DNA of 64,000 bases from Aeromicrobium sp. PE09-221 (GTDB lineage Bacteria; Actinomycetota; Actinomycetes; Propionibacteriales; Nocardioidaceae), in NCBI RefSeq assembly GCF_002174305.1, contig NZ_MIJB01000002.1:62001-126000 (forward strand). The letters run 5' to 3'. This document shows, piece by piece, positions 37,909-44,823 of the stretch. Both the position numbers and the translations under genes were made by a program. The notes beneath the pieces were generated by a model, which made no database searches, was not told where the DNA came from, and saw nothing but the letters and a program-made list of their open reading frames with translations. Each line of letters starts with the position of its first letter. Position 1 is the first letter of the stretch.

Positions 37909-38670
37909 TCACCGCCCGGACGGGCTGGCGAGAAGGAGGAGATCGTCCTCGGACTCCTCGTAGTCGATCTCCAGGCCGGCGTCCTCGCCGATGCGGCCGG
38001 CCTCGGCGCGCTGTTCCCGCGCGACCAAAGTGACGAAGAGGCTGCCGGGGGCGAGCCATCCGATGGCATCGCGCGCGACCGCCCGCCAGGGATCGAGTCC
38101 GTCCGGTCCACCGGCGACACAGAAATCGGGCTCGTGTGCCCGGAAGTCCGCATGGATCCAGGAAAGCTCTCCGGTCGGCACATGGGGCAGGTAGGCCACC
38201 GCAAGGTCGATGCGACCGCGCCAGGAGGGCGGAAGGGGTGACCACCAGGACCCCTCGGCCACCTCGAATCCGTGACGCTCCCCAGTGCGTCGCGCGGAGA
38301 TGGCGGCGACGGGATCGATCTCGGTGCCGACGATGCGGGCTGCGGGGAGCCGGGTGGATAGGATCGCCGCCAGGGTCCCGGCGCCACACCCCAGATCGGC
38401 GGCGATGCGTGCGTCGGGATGGCGTGCCGCGGCGGTCTCGGCGATCGCGGTGGACCGCGCCCGCGGGACGAACACCCCGGGTCCGAGATCGACCCGAACG
38501 CCACCGATCTCGGTGAAGCCGAGGACCTGCTCCAAAGGTGTTCCCGCGATGCGCTGTGCGATGGCCGTCGCCAGGGCCTGGCTCTCGAAGGCCGATCGCA
38601 AGGCGGTCGCCTCGTCTTCGGCGAAGACACAGCCCGCGGCGCGCAGACGCTCCACCAGCCCGTCGCTCAC
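37909..38670 (-). CDS. PrmC/HemK-related methyltransferase of unknown substrate
   Basis: A 253-residue SAM-dependent methyltransferase. LEQVLGFTEIGGVRVDL and VPRARSTAIAE match the PrmC substrate and linker region, and ADLGCGAGTLAAIL is the SAM-binding motif I. The NPPY catalytic motif of true glutamine-N5 methyltransferases is replaced by AYLPHVP, so peptide-release-factor methylation is doubtful; it fits the PrmC-related group of unknown specificity. GTG 38670 follows a minus-strand TACTCT box by 6 nt. That box is shared with the divergent acetyltransferase. Confidence 0.8.
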   Translation of the reverse strand: MSDGLVERLRAAGCVFAEDEATALRSAFESQALATAIAQRIAGTPLEQVLGFTEIGGVRVDLGPGVFVPRARSTAIAETAAARHPDARIAADLGCGAGTLAAILSTRLPAARIVGTEIDPVAAISARRTGERHGFEVAEGSWWSPLPPSWRGRIDLAVAYLPHVPTGELSWIHADFRAHEPDFCVAGGPDGLDPWRAVARDAIGWLAPGSLFVTLVAREQRAEAGRIGEDAGLEIDYEESEDDLLLLASPSGR

Positions 38671-38675
38671 CTTCG

Positions 38676-38682
38676 TAGAGTA
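38676..38682. promoter_or_regulatory. Shared symmetric -10 box TAGAGTA (divergent genes)
   Basis: TAGAGT reads rightward (38676-38681) and TACTCT reads leftward (38682-38677) over the same seven bases. Each is followed by 6-7 nt and a start codon, within an 18-bp intergenic gap, so both genes are probably leaderless and fire from one box. Confidence 0.65.
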
Positions 38683-38688
38683 CGGGCC

Positions 38689-39231
38689 ATGGACGCCACG
38701 ATCAGGACCGAACGCCTCCTGCTGCGCTCGATGACCCCCGACGACGCGGACTTCGTCTTCGATCTGTTCTCGCGGCCGGAGGTGGCCCGGTGGAGCGGCT
38801 CGGGGGAGCCGATGACCGAGCGCGGGCAGGCCGTCGCGCGCATCGAGGCGCAACCCGCCCGCGCGGGCGACCATCCCGCCTGTGGGGTCTTCGGGATCGC
38901 CGTCGATGATGCGCTCGTGGGCATCGCGATGCTCGTGCCGTTGCCGTCGAGCGGGGGAGGTGCGCGCGAGGATGTCGAGATCGGCTGGCATCTCCATCCC
39001 GATGCGTGGGGTCACGGGTATGCGACGGAGGCCGGGCACGCGGTCGTCGACCGCGGCTTCTCGGCGGGGTTCGAGGAGTTGTATGCGGTCACCGATCCGG
39101 TCAACGAGCGCTCACAGGCCGTCTGCAGGCGCCTCGGCATGACCGACCTCGGATTGCGGGACGACTGGTACGACACGACCACCCGGGCCTTCGTGCTCGC
39201 CGCGGCGTCGCGGCCGGGGCGCGACCAGTAG
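38689..39231 (+). CDS. GNAT family N-acetyltransferase (RimJ/RimL type)
   Basis: A 180-residue acetyltransferase. It opens with RTERLLLRSMTPDDAD, typical of the RimJ group, has the acetyl-CoA pyrophosphate loop around HPDAWGHGYATEAG (about 107-120), and NERSQAVCRRLGM near the C-terminus. The acceptor is unknown, possibly a protein N-terminus or a small amine. ATG 38689 is 7 nt after the shared TAGAGT box; the longer upstream frame overlaps the divergent gene and is not used. Confidence 0.85.
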   Translation: MDATIRTERLLLRSMTPDDADFVFDLFSRPEVARWSGSGEPMTERGQAVARIEAQPARAGDHPACGVFGIAVDDALVGIAMLVPLPSSGGGAREDVEIGWHLHPDAWGHGYATEAGHAVVDRGFSAGFEELYAVTDPVNERSQAVCRRLGMTDLGLRDDWYDTTTRAFVLAAASRPGRDQ

Positions 39232-39242
39232 GCTAGTGCCCC

Positions 39243-40331
39243 GTGGCACTCACCATCGGCATCGTTGGACTCCCCAATGCGGGCAAGTCGACCCTCTTCA
39301 ACGCCCTGACCAAGAACGACGTCCTCGCGGCGAACTACCCGTTCGCGACGATCGAGCCGAATGTCGGCGTGGTCGGGGTCCCCGACTCCCGGCTGGAGAA
39401 GCTGGCGGAGATCTTCGGCTCGGCCAAGATCCTGCCCGCCACTGTGCAGTTCGTCGATATCGCGGGCATCGTGCGTGGCGCGTCCGAGGGAGAGGGGATG
39501 GGCAATGCCTTCCTGTCCCATATTCGCGAGTCCGATGCCATCTGCCAGGTGACCCGCGTGTTCCGCGACGAGGATGTCACGCATGTCGACGGCGAGGTCA
39601 ATCCGTCCAGCGACATCGGGACCATTTCGACCGAGCTGATCCTCGCCGACCTGCAGACGGTCGAGAAGGCGATCACGCGCCTCGAGAAGGAGTCGCGCAA
39701 GGACAAGTCCCTCGTGCCGCAGCTCGACGAGGTTCGCAAGGCCCAAGAGGTGCTGGAGGCCGGTGACGGTGTCTTCGCCGCCGGCCTCGACCTGGAACTG
39801 TTGCGCGATCTGCACCTGATGACGGCCAAGCGCTTCCTCTATGTCTTCAACTGCGATGCGGACGAGCTGGCTGACGAGGATCTGAAGGCGAAGATGCGCG
39901 ACCTCGTGGCCCCGGCCGAGGCGATCTTCCTCGATGCGCTCGCCGAGGCCGAGCTCGCCGGACTCGGCGACGACGAGGAGGCCGAGGAGATGCGCGCCGA
40001 GCTGCTCGCCGAGATGGGGGTGACCGAGCCGGGACTCGACGCCTTGGCTCGCGTCGGCTTCGACACCCTCGGCCTGCAGACCTATCTCACGGCCGGACCC
40101 AAGGAGGCCCGCGCCTGGACCATCAAGAAGGGTGCCACCGCTCCCGAGGCGGCCGGTGTCATCCACACCGACTTCCAGCGTGGCTTCATCAAGGCCGAGA
40201 TCGTCTCCTTCGACGATCTCGTCGAGGCCGGCTCCATGAATGCGGCCAAGGCCGCCGGCAAGGTCCGCATGGAGGGCAAGGACTATGTCATGTCCGATGG
40301 TGATGTCGTGGAGTTCCGCTTCAACGTCTAG
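39243..40331 (+). CDS. ychF: Redox-regulated ribosome-binding ATPase YchF
   Basis: A 362-residue Obg-family P-loop NTPase with GLPNAGKST (about 8-16), switch II DIAGIVRGASEGEG, a coiled-coil helical insert at about 130-220 and a C-terminal TGS domain ending in MSDGDVVEFRFNV. It binds ribosomes and hydrolyses ATP. GTG 39243 follows a TAGGCT box (39229-39234) by 8 nt. The gene is complete; the decayed toxin gene begins with the base after its stop. Rv1112 is the M. tuberculosis counterpart. Confidence 0.96.
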   Translation: MALTIGIVGLPNAGKSTLFNALTKNDVLAANYPFATIEPNVGVVGVPDSRLEKLAEIFGSAKILPATVQFVDIAGIVRGASEGEGMGNAFLSHIRESDAICQVTRVFRDEDVTHVDGEVNPSSDIGTISTELILADLQTVEKAITRLEKESRKDKSLVPQLDEVRKAQEVLEAGDGVFAAGLDLELLRDLHLMTAKRFLYVFNCDADELADEDLKAKMRDLVAPAEAIFLDALAEAELAGLGDDEEAEEMRAELLAEMGVTEPGLDALARVGFDTLGLQTYLTAGPKEARAWTIKKGATAPEAAGVIHTDFQRGFIKAEIVSFDDLVEAGSMNAAKAAGKVRMEGKDYVMSDGDVVEFRFNV

Positions 40332-40511
40332 CGTCAATTGGGATCCGCGGAGTCGCTCGACGACGTGCGGGTGCCTCCAGATGACCGGCTTGAAGCCTTG
40401 AAGGATGACCGGGTCGGGCAGTACAGCATCGGGATCAACGACCAGTGGCGGATCGGTTTCAGATGGACGGACGCCGGACCGGAGGAGGTGGAGATCGTTG
40501 ACTACCACTGA
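40332..40511 (+). pseudogene. 5'-truncated higB-like toxin (RelE/ParE superfamily)
   Basis: A frame open from the ychF stop encodes 59 residues matching the C-terminal two thirds of HigB-type toxins: [35 protein letters not shown] and the terminal VEIVDYH. The first 35 or so residues and any start codon are missing, so no toxin can be made from this locus as it stands. The stop overlaps the antitoxin start, the usual higBA order. The break point coincides with the ychF stop, which suggests a deletion joining ychF to the middle of higB. Confidence 0.85.
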
Positions 40512-40800
40512 CAAGACCGACCCGATCCGCCCTGGAGAGGTCCTCATGGAGGACTTCATCGAGGGCTTCGGCATCACACAGAACAAGCTTGCGGTATCGA
40601 TCGGTGTGCCACCGCGCCGCATCAATGAGATCGTGCACGGCAAGAGGGGCATCACCGCGGACACCGCACTGTGACTGGCGAGGTACTTCGGGACCTCGGT
40701 CGAGTTCTGGATCAGTCTGCAGAGCCACTACGAGCTCGACCGTGCAGAGGACCTCGTGGGGGAGAAGATCGCGGCGATCACTCCGCTCCAGGTGGCGTGA
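40498..40800 (+). pseudogene. higA-like antitoxin interrupted by a nonsense codon
   Basis: An XRE-family antitoxin frame of 100 codons starting at TTG 40498. It has PIRPGEVLMEDF, the helix-turn-helix ITQNKLAVSIGVPPRRINEIV and, after an in-frame TGA at 40672-40674, the conserved tail LARYFGTSVEFWISLQ and YELDRAEDL. Relatives have an arginine at the stop position (TALRLARYFG), so a CGA to TGA change is the simplest explanation. The truncated product of 58 residues would keep the HTH but lose the C-terminal helices. Confidence 0.85.
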
Positions 40801-40889
40801 CCGGCCACCTGGTCGTCATCTCTGGTCGACCTCGTGGACGACAGGGACCTCGTGATCCTGCAGACCCGCTCCGCTACTGACCCAGATAG

Positions 40890-40997
40890 CCTTATGCGCA
40901 GGCATGCGATCGGATTCACCTCGCCCTGCACCGCATGGGTGAGCAGGTCCTGCCGGCCTTTCCCGACGAACGGTCGCACATCGAGGAGGCCGAGTGA
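40890..40997 (+). pseudogene. 3' remnant of an unidentified gene upstream of the permease
   Basis: A 35-codon frame without a start ends in HLALHRMGEQVLPAFPDE and a short acidic tail; its TGA overlaps the GTG of the permease (GTGA). The phrasing looks like the C-terminus of an enzyme, perhaps a luciferase-like oxidoreductase, but this is weak. The overlap implies that the permease was once translationally coupled to a now-deleted gene. The 89 bases between higA and this remnant show nothing. Confidence 0.45.
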
Positions 40998-42298
40998 GTG
41001 CATCAGGCCGTCTGGAACGACGCCTGGGCACCCGGGATGCCGTCGTCATCGGCCTGGGATCGATGATCGGTGCTGGGGTGTTCGCCGCTTTCGCCCCGGC
41101 AGCCCGGGCCGCCGGCACCGGACTGCTGATCGGACTGGCCATCGCCGCTGTGATCGCCTACTGCAATGCCACCGCCTCGGCCCAGCTCGCCGCCGCGTAT
41201 CCGACGTCCGGCGGCACGTACGTCTACGGCCGTGAACGCCTCGGCGACTGGTTCGGCTTCACCGCCGGCTGGGGATTCGTGGTCGGCAAGACGGCGTCGT
41301 GCGCCGCCATGGCGCTCACCTTCTCCGCCTACGCCGTGCCCGGCCCGGAGTGGGCCCAGCGCGCGGTCGCTGTCTGCGGCGTCATCGGGCTGGCGCTGCT
41401 CAACTACCGCGGTGTGACGAAGACCGTAGCGCTGACCCGCGTCCTCGTCGCAGCCACTCTCGCGGCGTTGGCGGTGCTCGTGATCGGCATCATCGTCGGC
41501 GGGAACGCCTCGACATCGCAACTCGGCGGCTGGGACGATCTGATCGCCGCCGGCCCTTATGGGATCCTGCAATCGGCCGGACTGCTGTTCTTCGCCTTCG
41601 CCGGCTATGCCCGGATCGCCACGATGGGCGAAGAGGTCCGCGATCCGCGGCGCACCATTCCCCGCGCGATCCCGCTCGCGCTCATGATCGCCGTCGCCGT
41701 GTACCTAGTGGTCGGCGTCGCTGTGCTGCTGGCCGCCGGCCCCGAACGCATCGCCGTCGCGGCGGCACCGCTCACCGAGGCGGTCGAGGCCGCGGGGGTG
41801 GACTCTCTGGCACCGGTCGTCCGCATCGGTGGGGCACTCGCCAGCCTCGGCGCTCTGCTCGCACTCATGGCCGGGATCGGGCGGACCAGCCTGGCGATGG
41901 CCCGTCAGCGGGACCTGCCCTCCTGGCTGGCGGCGGTCCACTCGCGCTACAGGGTCCCTCACCACGCCGAACTGGCGCTGGCCGTGGTCGTCTCGGTAGT
42001 GGTGCTGACCGTCGACCTGCGCGAGGTGATCGGGTTCTCCTCGTTCGGTGTGCTCGTCTACTACGGCATCGCCAATGCCTCGGCCTTCACTCAGCCGCCG
42101 TCGGACCGCCGGTGGCCGCGGTGGCTGAACCTCCTCGGTGCCGCCGGCTGCCTCGTCCTGGTCGCGACGCTCCCGTGGCAATCCGCCGTCGCCGGACTGC
42201 TCATGTTCGTGATCGGACTCCTCGGCCGATTCGTGGTGCTCAAGCGTCGTGGCCGCGGCCGCAAGACCGGCACCGATGAGCCTCAGGACCAGCTGTGA
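40994..42298 (+). CDS. APC superfamily amino-acid permease
   Basis: A 434-residue transporter with about 12 helices. The N-terminal RDAVVIGLGSMIGAGVF and the glycine-rich unwound segment are typical of APC transporters; TSGGTYVYGRERLG is conserved in helix 3 region, and FFAFAGYARIATMGEEVRDP in helix 6 to loop. It probably imports a neutral or cationic amino acid; the substrate is unknown. It is the only intact gene in the 40.3-43.1 kb scar and is flanked by two higA-tail fragments. Confidence 0.88.
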   Translation: MSASGRLERRLGTRDAVVIGLGSMIGAGVFAAFAPAARAAGTGLLIGLAIAAVIAYCNATASAQLAAAYPTSGGTYVYGRERLGDWFGFTAGWGFVVGKTASCAAMALTFSAYAVPGPEWAQRAVAVCGVIGLALLNYRGVTKTVALTRVLVAATLAALAVLVIGIIVGGNASTSQLGGWDDLIAAGPYGILQSAGLLFFAFAGYARIATMGEEVRDPRRTIPRAIPLALMIAVAVYLVVGVAVLLAAGPERIAVAAAPLTEAVEAAGVDSLAPVVRIGGALASLGALLALMAGIGRTSLAMARQRDLPSWLAAVHSRYRVPHHAELALAVVVSVVVLTVDLREVIGFSSFGVLVYYGIANASAFTQPPSDRRWPRWLNLLGAAGCLVLVATLPWQSAVAGLLMFVIGLLGRFVVLKRRGRGRKTGTDEPQDQL

Positions 42299-42325
42299 TC
42301 GCAGCGACGTGACGAGGTCTTCCGG

Positions 42326-42367
42326 CAGAGCCACGACGAACTCGACCGCGTAGAGGACCCCGTGGCG
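42326..42367 (+). pseudogene. Second higA-tail fragment
   Basis: Over 42 bases this segment matches 40720-40761 at 36 positions by eye. Translated in the open frame it reads QSHDELDRVEDPVA against QSHYELDRAEDLVG in the higA pseudogene, with several synonymous changes. Similarity stops outside this block. It suggests a second, more eroded antitoxin relic downstream of the permease. Confidence 0.5.
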
Positions 42368-42379
42368 CATTTCGCGCGC

Positions 42380-42720
42380 TCAGGCTGAGCGATCTTCTTC
42401 CCGGAGTCCGATGGCGATCCCTGCGTCGATGACGAACAGTGCACCCATCGCGGTGGCGTTGCGGCGGCGGCCGTTTCGCCTGTGCTCGCGCGCGATAACA
42501 AGTGGAGCAGAGCTCGCGTACCCACGACATGCCATCGCCGGCAAGACGGCCGGCCGGCGATGATCGTGGCGCTGAGGACGAGGTCTGCAGCTCCGAGGGC
42601 GCGCCCGCGCTTGATGCCGGTAGCCGTCAAGCCGAGCCATCGCCCACCCGTGAGTGGTGCGATGGTCAGGAGGGCGCCGGCCGCGCCCAATGGAAGCGGG
42701 CGACTAGTGAGGGCAGTCCC
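42380..42720 (-). pseudogene. Frameshifted membrane-protein relic
   Basis: On the minus strand one frame reads GAAGALLTIAPLTGGRWLGL, then RALGAADLVLSATIIAG (about 42700-42500), and a neighbouring frame continues with NATAMGALFVIDAGIAIGLR to a stop at 42380. The pieces look like consecutive parts of one small membrane protein split by a frameshift near 42480. No intact start is visible. The family is not identified. Confidence 0.35.
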
Positions 42721-43119
42721 GGAATGCTCGTCAGGACGACGAAGACGGCATGCTCGAGAGCCGCCGGCGGTGTTGGACATGGAGTCGTTGAGATCGGCGA
42801 TGTGGACCTTCCACCGCGACGGGTGCGCGAGGAGCAACCGGGATCAGTATTCCGATCCCGAGAGGCAGGAACACGAGGGCATTCGTCAGCGGGTCGCCGA
42901 CCTCCTCAGCGTGGAGGGGGCGAGCGCGATGCCGGACCTTCACCGCTCATCCGCGGACCGGCTCAGGCAGACGGCAAAGCGTGTTGGTAAGGAACCCGCC
43001 GGGCCTAGGCGGCTTATCGCCGCGGCGGCCGACGAGTGGGGCGCTGAGAACAGTTGCCTCCGGTGCGGTGCCCAGCGGCGTTTCGTCGGGTGCGCCGATG
43101 GTCGGCACCGACATCTCGC
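42721..43119. other. No supported gene
   Basis: About 400 bases between the membrane-protein relic and the IclR promoter. Frames exist on both strands, and one minus-strand frame has a short hydrophobic stretch (LVFLPLGIGILIPVA near 42850), but none has codon use, a start region or motifs that I can support. It is probably eroded coding DNA. Confidence 0.5.
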
Positions 43120-43188
43120 TTGACGTGGCCCACGTCACGTGTGTACGGTCACAACCGCTAGACGGTTTTAGAAACCGTAGAACGGTTT
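43120..43188 (+). promoter_or_regulatory. IclR-operon promoter and three-half-site operator
   Basis: TTGACG (43120-43125), an 18-bp spacer and TACGGT (43144-43149) form a promoter. Just downstream lie alternating half-sites ACGGTTT (43162-43168), AAACCGT (43172-43178) and ACGGTTT (43182-43188), each 3 bp apart, so two overlapping perfect palindromes share the middle half-site. The last ends 11 bases before the iclR ATG and next to its ribosome site. Confidence 0.75.
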
Positions 43189-43199
43189 ATGGAGGGTCA

Positions 43200-43973
43200 A
43201 TGTCGGAACCTGGAGTGCGCGTGCTCGGTCGAGCCTGCGCCGTGCTCGACTGCTTCACCGAGGCGGAGCCGTGCTTGGGCGTGGCGGACATCCGTCAGCG
43301 AACGGGCCTGCCGGCCACGACGGTCGCGCGCATCGTCACGACGCTCGTGCAGGAGGGACTGCTGGTCCGCGAGGGCGATGACTATCGCGTCGGCCTGAGG
43401 GTCCTGGTCTGGAGCGCCCCCGCCCGGTCGGGCTCGAGTCTTCTCGGCGTCGCCCGCCCCTTTGTGGAGCAGCTGAGGGACGTCACCGGCGAGAGCGCCG
43501 GGTTGTATGTCCGCCAGGACCACACCCGCGTCCTCGTGGAGGCCGCGTCGTCCCACCACTCGGTCATCTACCGGGGGTACGTCGGGCAGGTCCTGCCGCT
43601 GCACGCGGGCGCCGCGGGCAAGTGCTTCATGGCCTTCGACGATCAGGCGCTCGCCGCTGCGGCCACAGCGGGGTTCGAGCGGTACACGGACTCGACGGTC
43701 GTCGAGCGTGATCGGCTGGACGAGCAGCTCGCCCTGGTGCGCGAACGCGGCTGGGCTTACAGCGAGAGCGAGCGCGAAGTCGGCCTGAACTCGGTCGGTG
43801 CGCCGATCATCGGATTCGGCGGACGACCGGAGGCTGTGCTGGCGATCGGCGGTCCGTCGACCCGGCTCGATCAGGAGGCTGCCGAGCGGGTCGGCCCGAT
43901 CGTCGCAGCTACGGCGAACGCGATCGCGGCCCGTATGGGTCACATTCCGGCGGAGGAGCGTGTCGATGTCTGA
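43200..43973 (+). CDS. IclR family transcriptional regulator of the carboxylate operon
   Basis: A 257-residue regulator: N-terminal winged HTH (VADIRQRTGLPATTVARIVTTL at about 28-49) and a C-terminal IclR effector domain with LPLHAGAAGKCFMAF and the GLNSVGAPI segment. IclR proteins typically bind small carboxylates. GGAGGG precedes the ATG. It is the first gene of the operon (its stop overlaps the lyase start by eight bases) and sits right behind the three-half-site operator, so autoregulation with co-control of the downstream genes is likely. Confidence 0.92.
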   Translation: MSEPGVRVLGRACAVLDCFTEAEPCLGVADIRQRTGLPATTVARIVTTLVQEGLLVREGDDYRVGLRVLVWSAPARSGSSLLGVARPFVEQLRDVTGESAGLYVRQDHTRVLVEAASSHHSVIYRGYVGQVLPLHAGAAGKCFMAFDDQALAAAATAGFERYTDSTVVERDRLDEQLALVRERGWAYSESEREVGLNSVGAPIIGFGGRPEAVLAIGGPSTRLDQEAAERVGPIVAATANAIAARMGHIPAEERVDV

Positions 43974-44823
43974 CGCCCAGGTGCTGTCGGACCTGCTGCG
44001 GGCCGATCGGCTGCTCGCGGCCCCCGGCGTCTACGACGGACTGTCGGCGGCGGTCGCCGCTCGCGCGGGAGTCAAGGCAGCCTACGTCTCCGGAGCCGCC
44101 GTCTCGGCCTCGGAGGGACTGCCCGATATCGGCCTGACGACCGTCACGGAGGTCGCGCGCGCGATCTCCGTGGCGCGCCGCCACCTCGCCGGCCTGCCGA
44201 TCATCGCCGACGGCGATACCGGCTTCGGCGACGAGACCAACACCTTCCGCACGGTGCAGACCTATGAAATCGCCGGCGCCGCCGCGGTGCAGCTGGAGGA
44301 CCAGGTCTTCCCGAAGCGGTGCGGTCACCTCGACGACAAGGCGCTCGTCGAGGCCGACGAGTTCTGTCTCAAAATCGAGGCCGCCACAGCCGCCCGATCG
44401 ACGGCGCTGATCGTCGCACGGACCGATGCCGTCGCGGTCGAGGGGATCGACGCGGCCCTCCGACGCGCCCGGCGCTATGCCGAGGCCGGAGCCGACGTGA
44501 TCTTCGTCGAAGCCCCTCAGACGATCGAGCAGATCGCCGACATCCCCGGCGCCGTCGATGTTCCGGTCATCTTCAATGTGGTGCCCGGGGGCAAGTCGCC
44601 CGATGTCTCACGAGAACAGCTCGAGGAGTTCGGCTACGCCGGCGCCATCCTTCCGGCCGCGACCGTCGGTGCCGCTTTTTCGGCGATGACCGCGGCGATG
44701 GCCGATATCGCCGACGGCCGGCTGTCGTCAGGACCCGCGGTCGCTCCGCGGGTCCTTTTCGAGGCCGTCGGCCTCGACGCGTGGCTCGGACGCCGCTCCA
44801 GCGAGGTGCCCACCCATGCCTGA
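43966..44823 (+). CDS. Isocitrate lyase/PEP mutase superfamily carbon-carbon lyase (methylisocitrate/dimethylmalate lyase-like)
   Basis: A 285-residue TIM-barrel enzyme. The loop KRCGH (residues 117-121) with Cys119 marks it as a true lyase of the isocitrate lyase, methylisocitrate lyase and dimethylmalate lyase type, since PEP mutases lack this cysteine. DGDTGFGD (82-89) binds metal and QLEDQ (109-113) lines the site. The expected reaction is retro-aldol cleavage of a 2-hydroxy-acid to an oxo- or dicarboxylic acid plus a smaller product. GGAGGAG lies upstream; the gene overlaps the iclR and LeuC-like genes by eight bases each. Confidence 0.9.
   Translation: MSDAQVLSDLLRADRLLAAPGVYDGLSAAVAARAGVKAAYVSGAAVSASEGLPDIGLTTVTEVARAISVARRHLAGLPIIADGDTGFGDETNTFRTVQTYEIAGAAAVQLEDQVFPKRCGHLDDKALVEADEFCLKIEAATAARSTALIVARTDAVAVEGIDAALRRARRYAEAGADVIFVEAPQTIEQIADIPGAVDVPVIFNVVPGGKSPDVSREQLEEFGYAGAILPAATVGAAFSAMTAAMADIADGRLSSGPAVAPRVLFEAVGLDAWLGRRSSEVPTHA

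Noticed and set aside
40672..40674. TGA in higA as a possible selenocysteine codon
   Set aside because: No SECIS-like context, the family has Arg at this position, and the paired toxin is truncated; a nonsense mutation is simpler.
42482..43123. Plus-strand open frame of 213 codons in the decay zone
   Set aside because: No ribosome site, no motif, Arg-rich composition and a membrane-protein relic on the opposite strand; probably not a gene.
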